A stretch of DNA of 64,000 bases from Saprospiraceae bacterium (lineage in GTDB: Bacteria > Bacteroidota > Bacteroidia > Chitinophagales > Saprospiraceae), in NCBI GenBank assembly GCA_016722295.1, contig JADKGL010000037.1, positions 476,513-540,512 on the forward strand, read 5' to 3'. Position 1 is the first letter of the stretch, and every line of letters starts with the position of its first letter. Of the stretch, positions 1 to 9,573 are shown in pieces. The translations under genes were made by a program, and so were the position numbers. Below the pieces are notes generated by a model, which was not told the DNA's origin, did no database searches, and saw only the letters and a program-made list of their open reading frames with translations.

Positions 1-2
1 TA

Positions 3-113
3 AAAATGAAGGGAAAGAAGATCAAACAAGCACAGTTTAATGAACTAATCTCAAAGCATATTGTCGAGAGTATCAAATCTCAAAGAAATCCCTACTGGTC
101 AATTGATTATTGA
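3..113 (+). CDS. 3' end of an unidentified gene entering from the left
   Basis: An open frame runs from the window edge to a TGA at 111-113. It encodes a lysine-rich tail that ends in NPYWSIDY. A Met at 6-8 could start a 35-residue peptide, but the tail is more likely the C-terminus of a longer upstream gene. It converges with the muramidase gene and is followed at once by hairpin-forming DNA. The family is not recognised. Confidence 0.35.
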   Translation, partial: KMKGKKIKQAQFNELISKHIVESIKSQRNPYWSIDY

Positions 114-135
114 CTAGTGATTGACATTTGTCAAT
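98..135. terminator. hairpin cluster between convergent genes
   Basis: GTCAAT (98-103) pairs with ATTGAC (109-114) across a 5-nt loop. ATTGACA (120-126) pairs with TGTCAAT (129-135) across TT. The same six-base word alternates in both orientations between two convergent gene ends. This fits a bidirectional terminator, although no strong T-run follows. Confidence 0.4.
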
Positions 136-153
136 TGATATTGATCGATAAAT

Positions 154-1380
154 TTAGTCTTTATAAATTAAATACTTTTTTCGAATTTGTTTAAACTCTT
201 TGAGTTTTGGCTGCCAAGATTTTCTAATATCTGACTCTTTTACTCCTGCTTTCACTTGCAATCTTAATTCCTCTGTTCCTGCAAGTTTATCAAAAAACAA
301 ATTCTTTAGAAAAAAATCATTTGATTTTCCTAGCTTCTTATAACTATCAAGTAAATAAGACAACTGGATAGCTCCAGTAGAACGAATCTCTTCATTTGAA
401 ATTCCTTGCAAACTTACAGCGTGACAAAGTATAGATTCATGAGGTGGATCTAAAGCCCCTGGTCTGTCAATTGGCGTATAACTGGTATCCAAGACAGGAA
501 AATCGGGATGACCATAAATTTGAAATGGTGCAGTAGTCCCACGACCTAAACTAACAGAAGTCCCTTCAAAAAGACAAATCGAAGGATAAAGCAATATAGA
601 TTTCTCATTAGGTAAATTAGGTGAAGGTTTATCTTGCAAAACAACTCGATCGCTATGAGTATAATGCAAACAACTTACAATCTTCATTTGCAACTTATTG
701 CTAGCTCCAATCCATTTCTCACCTTGAATCATTTGAGCTAATTCACCAATAGTCATCCCATAAACTATTGGGATAGGATGCATACCTACGAAGGATGAAT
801 ACTTCATATTCAATACTGGTCCATCAACATAATGAGCATTGGGATTTGGTCGATCTAATACTATTAATTGTTTTCCATTTTCTGCACAAGCCTCCATTAC
901 ATAATGCAATGTTGAGATATAAGTAAAAAATCGAACACCTACATCTTGAATATCAAACAATACAACTTCTACATTTGCTAAATCTTCTGGCATAGGTTTT
1001 TTCCTTTTGCCATATAAAGAAATTAAAGGAACACCAGTCTTTTGGTCCTTTTGATCTTTAATAATAGCACCTGCAGACATATCCCCTCGAAATCCATGCT
1101 CGGGAGCAAATACTTTAGTAACTTTAATCTTTTGAGCTAATAATGTATCTAATAAATGTACACCATTCACCAAAGAAGTATGATTGACGACCAACGCGAC
1201 TTTTTTATTTTGAAGAATTGGTAAATATTCACTCATTCTTTGGGCTCCAACGATTACTTTTGTTTGACTTAATGGTGGATTTGTCTGCATCGAAGTCTGA
1301 TGTATCGTTTTCTTCAACCCATAGGATTGGCAAGAAATAAATAAAAACATCACTAAAGTACTAAATGGATTCAAGATCAT
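154..1380 (-). CDS. namZ: NamZ-like exo-beta-N-acetylmuramidase (DUF1343, GH171)
   Basis: This protein of 408 residues matches the DUF1343 family. Characterised members (NamZ) release N-acetylmuramic acid from the non-reducing end of peptidoglycan fragments, so the likely role is cell-wall recycling or scavenging outside the inner membrane. Signature stretches are visible: APEHGFRGD (92-100), DIQDVGVRFFTY (143-154), DRPNP (176-180), and downstream a PSPNLP stretch and an FEGTSVSLGRGT stretch. The N-terminus is a short hydrophobic segment ending in FISC, which is a plausible but imperfect lipobox, so a lipoprotein is likely. A later Met at residue 11 would leave too short a signal, so the first ATG is preferred. 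That ATG shares two bases with the start of the divergent nuclease gene. Confidence 0.9.
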   Translation of the reverse strand: MILNPFSTLVMFLFISCQSYGLKKTIHQTSMQTNPPLSQTKVIVGAQRMSEYLPILQNKKVALVVNHTSLVNGVHLLDTLLAQKIKVTKVFAPEHGFRGDMSAGAIIKDQKDQKTGVPLISLYGKRKKPMPEDLANVEVVLFDIQDVGVRFFTYISTLHYVMEACAENGKQLIVLDRPNPNAHYVDGPVLNMKYSSFVGMHPIPIVYGMTIGELAQMIQGEKWIGASNKLQMKIVSCLHYTHSDRVVLQDKPSPNLPNEKSILLYPSICLFEGTSVSLGRGTTAPFQIYGHPDFPVLDTSYTPIDRPGALDPPHESILCHAVSLQGISNEEIRSTGAIQLSYLLDSYKKLGKSNDFFLKNLFFDKLAGTEELRLQVKAGVKESDIRKSWQPKLKEFKQIRKKYLIYKD

Positions 1381-2779
1381 GACAAATGAATATAAATTTG
1401 CAGTTATAGATATCGAAACAACTGGAGCAATTTTTCAAAGGGACAAAATTATTGAAATCGCTATAATAATTATTGAAAATGGAAAAGAAACTTCAAGATA
1501 TTCAACTTTAATTAATCCAGAACGAAGTATTCCTATAGAAATTACCCGAATCACTGGAATAAACAATGATATGATAGCCCAAAGTCCTAAATTTTATGAA
1601 GTTGCAAAAGAAATTATCCAATACACAGAATCCTGTATCTTCGTAGCTCACAATGTACATTTTGATTATAGTTTTATTCAGTATGAATTTGAGCAACTTG
1701 GGTACAATTATCAAAGGAAAAAACTCTGCACCTTACAACTTAGCAAAAGAAACTTTAAAGGCTTGCATTCCTATAGTTTGGGTAATCTAATAAATTATTT
1801 TGACATTCAAGTTGAACATCGACATCGTGCATTGGATGATGCTTATGCTTCATCTGTCCTTCTATTAAAAATACTAGATTTAAATATAGATTATAGTCTC
1901 AACGAACCAGCAATCAAAAGTTTGCTAAAAGACATCAAATATCCTCCAAATGTTAATCCATCAATTATCTCTAATCTACCAGAAAAATGTGGGGTTTACA
2001 CTATGCGAAACGAACATGGAGACCCCGTTTATATAGGAAAAAGTAAAAATATCCATGGTAGGATTCAACAACACTTTGCACAAATGGATAGCAAAACAAA
2101 TAAAATGCATATCCTCGTTCACGATATTGATTTTGAACTTACTGGCAGTGAACTCATGGCTTCTTTAGTAGAGTCAAAATCGATAAAACAATATAGTCCA
2201 GAAATTAACAAGGCGCAACGGAATAAAAAAGAATCAATTTGTATATATTACACATTGCACGATCGAGGTTTTTATCAACTGAAGTCAGAACATATTGACA
2301 TATATAAACAGGATGTCGAATATATCATACGCTATAGTGCTTCAAAAAATATTGCAAAAAATATGATCTCTTTTTTAATTACTAAATACCAATTGTGCCA
2401 AAGTGCAAATCAAACGAAAAGCACAAAATTCTCCATTTGTGCAGAACGATTAAACAACGAATGTTTTGGAATCTGTGAAGGCAAAGAAGATCAAGAAGTA
2501 TACAATCAAAGGTTCTTAACGATGATAGAAGAGAACACAAGTCTTTTCGACCGAAATTTTATCCTTTACGACAAAGGAAGAAGGTCGCAAGAGATGAGCT
2601 GTATCGTAATAAAAGACGGCTACTGTAGGGCCATAGGATATTTGAATATTGAGGAAAGCTACCCTACTGTCGAATCAATAATGGATGAATTAAGTCCTTA
2701 TAAAGGCTCGATAGAAACTAATTCAATTATTCGAACTTTTATCAAAAATAATCCCAAAATAAAATTGAAATACTTTTAA
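1379..2779 (+). CDS. DEDDh exonuclease fused to GIY-YIG (UvrC/Cho-type) nuclease
   Basis: The N-terminal half is a DnaQ-like 3'-5' exonuclease. Exo I is DIETTG (11-16), Exo II is HNVHFDYSF (91-99), and Exo III is HRALDDA (149-155), which is the DEDDh type. The second half carries a GIY-YIG endonuclease domain like the UvrC N-terminus and Cho: GVY at 205-207, VYIG at 217-220 and a conserved Arg near 228. The fusion is known in bacteria and is presumed to work in DNA repair, incising and then trimming DNA. The start is fixed because the Exo I motif begins only ten residues in, so the unusual start overlap with the divergent muramidase gene is real. The last ~200 residues have no motif I can name. 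Confidence 0.88.
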   Translation: MTNEYKFAVIDIETTGAIFQRDKIIEIAIIIIENGKETSRYSTLINPERSIPIEITRITGINNDMIAQSPKFYEVAKEIIQYTESCIFVAHNVHFDYSFIQYEFEQLGYNYQRKKLCTLQLSKRNFKGLHSYSLGNLINYFDIQVEHRHRALDDAYASSVLLLKILDLNIDYSLNEPAIKSLLKDIKYPPNVNPSIISNLPEKCGVYTMRNEHGDPVYIGKSKNIHGRIQQHFAQMDSKTNKMHILVHDIDFELTGSELMASLVESKSIKQYSPEINKAQRNKKESICIYYTLHDRGFYQLKSEHIDIYKQDVEYIIRYSASKNIAKNMISFLITKYQLCQSANQTKSTKFSICAERLNNECFGICEGKEDQEVYNQRFLTMIEENTSLFDRNFILYDKGRRSQEMSCIVIKDGYCRAIGYLNIEESYPTVESIMDELSPYKGSIETNSIIRTFIKNNPKIKLKYF

Positions 2780-2829
2780 TTTCTACATTAGATTTGACAA
2801 ATAAAATATTCTAACTTACAAAGCAAAGA

Positions 2830-4026
2830 TTACAATAAATCAAGTCCAATTTCTAAATCCTTTATCAAGTATTCAGCTGATTCCAATCCAACATAAATTC
2901 GAATCATACGATGTTGCGGATCATCCTTATTGAATAAGCTTGGATCCATACCAGCTATTTTTGGCAAAATCAAACTCTCATATCCACCCCAACTTACAGC
3001 TATAAGAAAGCACGTAAGATTTTCACAAAATCGCTCAATCCGAACTACAGAATCGGTTTTTACTACAATAGAAAACAATCCACAAGCTCCAGTCATTTGG
3101 CTCTTTGCTAAGTCTGTTTGAGGAAAAGTATCATCAAATGGAAAAATCACTTGTTCTATTTTTGGATGTGACTTTAAGAAATTGAGCACTTCGATTGTAG
3201 TATTTGAAATTCGGTCTAATCTAGCTGGCAAGGTGCGAAGTCCTCTCAAAAGCAACCACGCATTAAATGGTTGTATCCCACTTCCGGCTAACAAATATTC
3301 CAAATCAAAAATCTTCTTCAATAAAGATTTCTTTCCTGTCAAAACACCTGCTACAACATCACTATGCCCTCCAATATATTTAGTGGCAGATTGTAATACA
3401 AGATCTATACCCAATAAAATTGGTCTCTGATATATCGGTGTACAATAACTATTATCACAAACGGTCAGTATCCCTCTTTCCTTGGCAAACTCTGCAATGG
3501 ACTTCATATCTTGAATCGCAAAATCCCAACTATTGGGTGATTCTAAATAAATTATCTTTGTTTTGTCATTACAAGCATCAAGCACATTCTGAGTATCACG
3601 TGCATCAACATAAGTAGTAGTCACTTGATATCTTACTAAAAACAAATCAAAACACTTTTGCGCCCAAGTGTAAGGACTTCTCACAGAAACGATATGGTCT
3701 CCGGATTGTACAAAAGGGACAATAGATGAAAATATAGCAGCTGCTCCCGAATTAAAAACTAAACAATCCTCAGCTCCATCTAACGCGGCTAACTTTTTGC
3801 GCAATATATCGACAGTGGGATTCAATCCGCGAGAATATAAATAGCCTGAATATTCATCTTTGAAACTTTGACGAATCGCATCAACTGTTTTAAATGCAAA
3901 ATTGCTAGTTTGGACGATTGGTGGTGCTATGGCTTGAAAATACTGTTCACGATCTTCACCTAGTTCATTTAATATAAAACTAATCTCTGAGTCTATCTCT
4001 TGGTTTGATTTATTACCCATTGCCAT
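2830..4026 (-). CDS. Cys/Met metabolism PLP-dependent enzyme (cystathionine gamma-synthase/lyase family)
   Basis: This 398-residue fold-type I PLP enzyme belongs to the trans-sulfuration family. The Schiff-base lysine is K216 in SATKYIGGHSD. D191 in CDNSYCTP would hold the pyridine nitrogen, and YSRGLNPTV (64-72) is the usual phosphate-binding/substrate loop. The family includes cystathionine gamma-synthase, beta- and gamma-lyases, and methionine gamma-lyase. The sequence alone does not fix which reaction is run. It is transcribed divergently from dusB with about 110 bp between them. A second in-frame ATG lies two codons downstream of the chosen start. Confidence 0.85.
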   Translation of the reverse strand: MAMGNKSNQEIDSEISFILNELGEDREQYFQAIAPPIVQTSNFAFKTVDAIRQSFKDEYSGYLYSRGLNPTVDILRKKLAALDGAEDCLVFNSGAAAIFSSIVPFVQSGDHIVSVRSPYTWAQKCFDLFLVRYQVTTTYVDARDTQNVLDACNDKTKIIYLESPNSWDFAIQDMKSIAEFAKERGILTVCDNSYCTPIYQRPILLGIDLVLQSATKYIGGHSDVVAGVLTGKKSLLKKIFDLEYLLAGSGIQPFNAWLLLRGLRTLPARLDRISNTTIEVLNFLKSHPKIEQVIFPFDDTFPQTDLAKSQMTGACGLFSIVVKTDSVVRIERFCENLTCFLIAVSWGGYESLILPKIAGMDPSLFNKDDPQHRMIRIYVGLESAEYLIKDLEIGLDLL

Positions 4027-4121
4027 TTGCTATTTAAAATCATGCAATTTTAATTAAAAATACGGACTTTTCAAGATTTGTTCTATTTTACACTTCACAG
4101 CATTTTCAACAGATTTTTATC

Positions 4122-4129
4122 TAACTTTG
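4122..4129 (+). promoter_or_regulatory. -7 promoter element for dusB operon
   Basis: TAACTTTG matches the Bacteroidota -7 consensus TAnnTTTG and ends nine bases before the dusB ATG, so the leader would be only a few bases long. No TTG is seen 19-21 bases upstream, so the -33 part is weak. Confidence 0.5.
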
Positions 4130-4137
4130 CCCCTTGA

Positions 4138-5148
4138 ATGCAGAAAAATGTAAAAATAGCCAATATCGAACTAACAGAGTTCCCTTTATTACTTGCTCCA
4201 ATGGAAGATGTTAGTGATCCGCCATTTCGCGCATTATGCAAGGAACAAGGCTGTGATATGTTATATACTGAGTTTATATCAGTAGAAGGACTCATTCGTG
4301 ATGCACATAAAAGCCTACAAAAACTCGACATCTATGAAGAGGAAAGACCTATAGGCGTTCAAATTTTTGGAGCCGAGTTGGAATCTATGATGAAAGCAGC
4401 TGAAATAGTAGAAAACGCAAAACCAGAGCTATTAGACATCAATTATGGCTGTCCTGTACAAAAAGTTGTATGTAAATTAGCAGGTGCTGGTATCCTAAAA
4501 GACATTCCGAAGATGATCTCGCTAACAGAGGCGGTGGTAAAATCGACAAATTTGCCAGTCACTGTAAAAACCAGATTGGGTTGGGATGAAAATACAATTT
4601 TTATTGAAGAAGTGGCTGAAAGACTACAAGATATCGGAATTAAAGCATTGTCCATTCATGCTAGGACAAGGTCTCAAATGTACAAAGGGCATTCAGATTG
4701 GTCTTGGATCTCAAAAGTGAAAAACAATCCAAGAATACATATTCCGATTTTTGGGAATGGCGATATAGACTCTCCTCAAAAAGCCTTGGAATATAAAAAT
4801 AAATATGATGTAGATGGAATCATGATAGGAAGAGCGAGTATTGGGTATCCTTGGATTTTTAGAGAGATAAAACATTATTTTGCTACTGGTGAATTATTGG
4901 CACCACCCACGATTCAAGAACGTGTTGCCGCTGCAAAAAGCCATTTAACAAATTCAATAAAGTGGAAAGGTGAAAAATTAGGTATTGTAGAAATGCGAAG
5001 ACATTATACAAATTATTTTAAAGGTATTCCAAATGTAAAAGAATATAGAATGCAACTTGTTACAGAATCAAATCCTTCAGTGCTATTCGAACTTTTGGAC
5101 GATATGCAAGAAAATTATTCTCACGAAATATTTGAATTGGTATCGTGA
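4138..5148 (+). CDS. dusB: tRNA-dihydrouridine synthase (DusB type)
   Basis: This is an FMN-dependent TIM-barrel enzyme of 336 residues that reduces uridine to dihydrouridine in tRNA D-loops. The N-terminal APMEDVSDPPFR motif (20-31) and the catalytic cysteine C105 in NYGCPV are present. KTRLGWD and the phosphate-binding GNGDI and GIMIGRA loops follow in the expected order. The end overlaps the start of cca by one base (TGATG), and cca in turn overlaps the carboxypeptidase gene, so all three are likely one transcript. Confidence 0.92.
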   Translation: MQKNVKIANIELTEFPLLLAPMEDVSDPPFRALCKEQGCDMLYTEFISVEGLIRDAHKSLQKLDIYEEERPIGVQIFGAELESMMKAAEIVENAKPELLDINYGCPVQKVVCKLAGAGILKDIPKMISLTEAVVKSTNLPVTVKTRLGWDENTIFIEEVAERLQDIGIKALSIHARTRSQMYKGHSDWSWISKVKNNPRIHIPIFGNGDIDSPQKALEYKNKYDVDGIMIGRASIGYPWIFREIKHYFATGELLAPPTIQERVAAAKSHLTNSIKWKGEKLGIVEMRRHYTNYFKGIPNVKEYRMQLVTESNPSVLFELLDDMQENYSHEIFELVS

Positions 5149-6638
5149 TGAATAATCCTTCAATCATATTTAAAATTAATCCTTGGGAAAGAAAAATATT
5201 GGAAATCATTGCTGATTGTGCAAAGGAATTACATACTGAATGCTTTGCTGTAGGAGGTTATGTGAGAGATAGAATTATAGGAAGAGAATCCAAAGATATT
5301 GACATTGTTACAATTGGAGATGGAATACAATTAGCTCAATTGGTTGCTTCAAAATTTCGTCCAATGCCAAGTGTGAATATATTTGAGCGCTTTGGCACAG
5401 CTATGATTCGACATAAAGATATAGAGATTGAATTCGTTGGAGCAAGAAAAGAATCATATAGTATAGATTCCAGAAAGCCAAGTGTCAGTTCTGGTTCGTT
5501 ATTAGATGATCAGCTTCGAAGAGATTTTACCATCAATGCAATTTCAATTAGTCTCAATCCAGAAAACTTTGGTGAATTGATCGATCCGTTTAATGGACTT
5601 CAAGACATCGAACAAAAAATCATCAGAACTCCTACTAATCCTGAGCGCACCTTTTCAGATGATCCACTTCGCATGATGAGAGCGATTCGTTTTGCAAGTC
5701 AATTGGATTTTAAAATAGATCAAATTACTTTTGAAGGAATAAAAAACACAAAAGAACGATTAAGAATAATATCAAAAGAAAGAATCAGCTCCGAATTTGA
5801 CAAAATCATTTTATCCAATAAACCATCGAATGGCTTTGAGTTATTATTTCAAGGTGGACTTTTACAAATCTTTTTTCCAGAATTTTGTCTCTTGCGAGGT
5901 GTAGAATATCAAGAAGGAAAAGGGCATAAAGATAATTTTTATCATACACTTGAAGTTCTCGATAATGTTGCATTAAAATCAGACAATTTATGGTTGCGCT
6001 GGGCTGCTATTTTGCACGATATTGCAAAGCCACAAACGAAACGATTTGAAGAAGGTATAGGATGGACCTTTCATGGACATGAGGCTCTTGGCGCATCAAT
6101 GACGGCTCGGATATTTAAAAATCTGAGAATGCCATTAGATTATAAAATGAAATATGTGCAAAAACTAGTTCGCCTTCATCTTCGTCCTATTGCATTAACT
6201 CAAGAAGTCATTACTGATTCAGCGTTAAGAAGATTATTATTTGAAGCGGGAGAAGATTTAGAAGACTTATTAACCTTATGTGAAGCAGATATCACTTCTA
6301 AGAATCCAGATAAAGTAAAAAAATACAAAAATAATTATACTACAGTTCGACTTAAACTTCAGGAAGTTGAAGAAAAAGATCGAATAAGAGAATGGCAACC
6401 TCCAATCAGTGGTGAAATGATTATGCTAGCATTTGGAATAAAGCCTTGCAAAGAAGTAGGAATAATAAAAAATGTAATTAAAGATTCTATTCTTGATGAC
6501 ATTATCGATAATAATTTTGAAGCAGCTTATCAATTGATGCTCGCAAAAGGAAAAGAGCTAGGTCTACTAATCAAACAAGAACTAAGTGAGGCAGACCAAA
6601 CTAAACTAAAAATATTATCCAATAGTGACATTAAATGA
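5148..6638 (+). CDS. cca: CCA tRNA nucleotidyltransferase with HD domain
   Basis: This protein adds or repairs the 3'-CCA end of tRNAs. The nucleotidyltransferase core shows GGYVRD (36-41), the DxD metal pair in KDIDIV, the RRDFTINA stretch and the DDPLRMMRAIRFA stretch used for tRNA and nucleotide binding. The C-terminal half has an HD phosphohydrolase domain with LHDIAKP and HGHEALGA. A GTG three bases upstream (5145) could also initiate, but ATG 5148 overlapping the dusB stop is preferred. Pairing with dusB gives a small tRNA-maturation operon. Confidence 0.93.
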   Translation: MNNPSIIFKINPWERKILEIIADCAKELHTECFAVGGYVRDRIIGRESKDIDIVTIGDGIQLAQLVASKFRPMPSVNIFERFGTAMIRHKDIEIEFVGARKESYSIDSRKPSVSSGSLLDDQLRRDFTINAISISLNPENFGELIDPFNGLQDIEQKIIRTPTNPERTFSDDPLRMMRAIRFASQLDFKIDQITFEGIKNTKERLRIISKERISSEFDKIILSNKPSNGFELLFQGGLLQIFFPEFCLLRGVEYQEGKGHKDNFYHTLEVLDNVALKSDNLWLRWAAILHDIAKPQTKRFEEGIGWTFHGHEALGASMTARIFKNLRMPLDYKMKYVQKLVRLHLRPIALTQEVITDSALRRLLFEAGEDLEDLLTLCEADITSKNPDKVKKYKNNYTTVRLKLQEVEEKDRIREWQPPISGEMIMLAFGIKPCKEVGIIKNVIKDSILDDIIDNNFEAAYQLMLAKGKELGLLIKQELSEADQTKLKILSNSDIK

Positions 6639-7660
6639 ATAGAAGGGACTTTAAAAAAAAATTAGCTGCAGTCGCAATGACATCACCCATCCTTTGGTCA
6701 AATCAATTTTTTGAAATGAATTCAGAACTACTATTCCCTAATGCTATAGCGAAGGGCGATACCATTGGCTTACTAGCTCCGGCTGGTTATATTACTTCAG
6801 AAAGATTGCAAAAAGCAGTGAACAATGTGAATTTATTAGGCTACAAAGCTAAGTATCTACCAAATATTGTGTCTAGAAAAACTGGATATTTTGCAGGAAC
6901 TGATGAACAGCGAATTGATGAAATCCATCAAATGTTTTCAGATGAAGAAGTTCGTGCAATCTGGTGTATTCGGGGTGGTTATGGATTAACAAGAATCTTA
7001 GAAAAATTGAATTATGAGCTCATAAAATCTTCGAAAAAAATAATACTTGGATATAGCGATATAACTGCTTTACTAAATGCGATTTTTATTGAAACTGGCT
7101 TAATCACTTATCATGGACCAGTTGCTTCTTCTACAATTAATACCTACACAAAAAATTGTTTAGCCAATTTATTTGAGACTCCTCAGAGATGCAACATCAC
7201 CCATCACCAAAGTAAGCAAAACAATATAGACCCTATATATGAGTATAATATACTCAAAAAAGGTAGCGCTTCAGGTCAATTAATTGGTGGAAACCTTAGT
7301 ATTATCACCTCACTCATAGGAACAAGATATCAACCAAATTTCGCAAACAAAATTGTATTCTTAGAAGATGTAGATGAGCGTCCGTATCGAATTGATCGAA
7401 TGTTGACACAACTACTACAGTCCACAAACTTCTCTCAATGCAATGCAATATTATTAGGTGTATTTGAAGGATGCGTTCCTAAAAAAGGAGAAGAATCATT
7501 TCAACTATTAGATGTATTTCAAGAACGATTCAATAGTTTACACATTCCCATTATTTATGGATTTTCATTTGGACATATTGAACCTTGCTGTATCATACCG
7601 ATTGGCCAAAAATACAATCTAAATACTAGTGAAACCTATCTTCAATGTAGTGAAGAATAA
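6635..7660 (+). CDS. LD-carboxypeptidase (peptidase S66 family)
   Basis: S66 peptidases cleave the L-Lys/mDAP-D-Ala bond of tetrapeptides during peptidoglycan recycling. The family elements are visible: GLLAPAG near residue 46, RGGYGLTRIL, the nucleophile serine in ILGYSDITALL, GGNLSIIT, and the histidine of the triad in GFSFGHIEP near the C-terminus. The N-terminus reads MNRRDFKKKLAAVAM, a twin-arginine-like start followed by a weak hydrophobic stretch. Export through Tat is possible but not certain, because S66 enzymes are usually cytoplasmic. It overlaps cca by four bases (ATGA). Confidence 0.88.
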   Translation: MNRRDFKKKLAAVAMTSPILWSNQFFEMNSELLFPNAIAKGDTIGLLAPAGYITSERLQKAVNNVNLLGYKAKYLPNIVSRKTGYFAGTDEQRIDEIHQMFSDEEVRAIWCIRGGYGLTRILEKLNYELIKSSKKIILGYSDITALLNAIFIETGLITYHGPVASSTINTYTKNCLANLFETPQRCNITHHQSKQNNIDPIYEYNILKKGSASGQLIGGNLSIITSLIGTRYQPNFANKIVFLEDVDERPYRIDRMLTQLLQSTNFSQCNAILLGVFEGCVPKKGEESFQLLDVFQERFNSLHIPIIYGFSFGHIEPCCIIPIGQKYNLNTSETYLQCSEE

Positions 7661-7749
7661 AATAACAACTATCATTACCCTTTCAAGAACTTGCCTTTTT
7701 TAGGAATCCATTATAAAAACTATTTACTCAATACTTCTGTTAGACAACT

Positions 7750-9522
7750 ATGTCTAAAACAATAAAATTAAATAAAGAAAGCCTTAGGCAATCCATAAAA
7801 ATATTTAGATTTATAAAACCTTACAAATGGTCATTTATACTTGGAATGATTTGCTTGGTCATCTCTAGCTCCATGTTTATGATTTTTCCAGGTGCAGCAG
7901 GAGAAATGGCTAATGCCGCAATAGGCAAAGGGAAATGGAATATCAAAGTAGAAGAATTTGGATTAATCTTTCTAGTTATTCTTATCGTTCAAGGTGTCCT
8001 ATCCTATTTTCGAACAACATTTTTTGCAAAAGTTAGTGAATACGGTATTGCAGATATACGAAAGGCGCTCTTTGAAAAAATTATTACGCAGGACATTTTC
8101 TTTTTTGAAAAAAACAGAGTTGGAGAACTGACTAGCAGATTAACTGCGGATGTGGAACAACTACAATCTGCATTCTCAATCTCTCTAGCAGAATTTATTA
8201 GACAGATCGTGGTATTAGTGTTTGGTGTAATCATTATAGCGTGGATGGCTCCAAAATTATCCTTAATTATGTTATTAACATTTCCAGTAATAGTCATTAC
8301 CTCAATTTTATTTGGAAAATACATCAGAAAATTATCCAAGCAAAGGCAAGATAGTCTTGCAGAGAGCAATGTAATAGTGGAAGAAAGTTTTCAATCTCTT
8401 CACACTGTTAAAGCATTTACGAATGAGAAATTTGAGTTCGACAGATTTGCAAAAACCATTGCGAGTATGTTGGATATTTCGATGCATTATGCAAAAATGC
8501 GAGGGTTGTTTTTTATCTTTATTATTACTGTATTATTTGGCGGATTATTTTTCATCCTTTGGCGCGGTGCTATATTAGTGCAACAAGGAGAAATGGAAGC
8601 TGGAGATTTATTTTCATTTATTATTTACACTGGGATAATCGGAGGCGCTATCGCAGGTATTGGAAACTTATACACTGTACTTTCAGGAGCTATTGGTGCC
8701 ACAGAAAGGATCCAAGAAATATTAGAAAAAGATCAAGAAGTTGATCTTAAATCAATTGATCACAGCAAAACTTTAAAAATAGAAGGCAAAGTAAAATTTG
8801 AAAACATTCGCTTCTCGTATCCAAGCCGACCAGATGTTGAAGTATTGCATGATATCAATTTTACTATTGAAGCTGGAAAACGAATTGCGCTAGTGGGATC
8901 TAGTGGTGCTGGAAAATCTACGATAGTACAATTATTATTAAAATTTTATAAACCAAGCGAAGGGAACATATTTATAGATGATATCAATTTGGAAGAACTT
9001 AATCACACAAGTTTTAGAAAGAACATCGCAATTGTTCCCCAAGAAATTTTACTCTTTGGAGGGACGATAAAAGAAAACATTCTTTATGGTAGACCCGAAG
9101 CAACTGACGAAGAAATCATAGATGCTGCAAAAAAATCAAACTCCTTTGAATTTATTAGCTCATTTCCAGACCAATTCGAAACAATTGTAGGCGAAAGAGG
9201 AATAAAACTGAGCGGAGGCCAAAGACAAAGAATTGCTATAGCGAGAGCCATACTTAGAGATCCTAAAATTCTAATTTTGGATGAAGCGACCTCTTCCTTA
9301 GATGCTGAATCAGAAAAATATGTACAAGAAGCATTGGATTTGCTCATGCAAAACAGAACATCAATTATTATAGCTCATAGATTATCAACTATCATTAATG
9401 CGGATATTATATATGTATTAAAAGATGGCTATATTGTAGAAAGAGGCACACATGATCAACTATTGCAACTGAAGGGAGTATATAGTCAACTTGTTGAAAT
9501 GCAATTAAAAATATCAGAATAA
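7750..9522 (+). CDS. ABC transporter, fused permease and ATPase (MsbA/ABCB-type exporter)
   Basis: This is a half-transporter of 590 residues. A membrane domain with about six helices fills residues 25-320 and is followed by a nucleotide-binding domain. Walker A is GSSGAGKST (about 383-391), the Q-loop lies in VPQEILLFGG, the signature is LSGGQRQR (about 487-494), and Walker B is ILILDEATSSLD. A conserved H-loop lies in IIAHRLST. The architecture fits the homodimeric lipid/multidrug exporter group that includes MsbA. The substrate cannot be told from the sequence. It follows the S66 gene by 89 bp. Confidence 0.9.
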   Translation: MSKTIKLNKESLRQSIKIFRFIKPYKWSFILGMICLVISSSMFMIFPGAAGEMANAAIGKGKWNIKVEEFGLIFLVILIVQGVLSYFRTTFFAKVSEYGIADIRKALFEKIITQDIFFFEKNRVGELTSRLTADVEQLQSAFSISLAEFIRQIVVLVFGVIIIAWMAPKLSLIMLLTFPVIVITSILFGKYIRKLSKQRQDSLAESNVIVEESFQSLHTVKAFTNEKFEFDRFAKTIASMLDISMHYAKMRGLFFIFIITVLFGGLFFILWRGAILVQQGEMEAGDLFSFIIYTGIIGGAIAGIGNLYTVLSGAIGATERIQEILEKDQEVDLKSIDHSKTLKIEGKVKFENIRFSYPSRPDVEVLHDINFTIEAGKRIALVGSSGAGKSTIVQLLLKFYKPSEGNIFIDDINLEELNHTSFRKNIAIVPQEILLFGGTIKENILYGRPEATDEEIIDAAKKSNSFEFISSFPDQFETIVGERGIKLSGGQRQRIAIARAILRDPKILILDEATSSLDAESEKYVQEALDLLMQNRTSIIIAHRLSTIINADIIYVLKDGYIVERGTHDQLLQLKGVYSQLVEMQLKISE

Positions 9523-9573
9523 GATGTAAATAATGGAAAACAAATTCTTATTTTTCCGCATAATTTTTAATTC

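Noticed and set aside
8004..8369. Minus-strand open frame inside the ABC exporter gene
   Set aside because: It lies wholly antisense to a strongly conserved membrane domain, its product has no motif, and it has no promoter.
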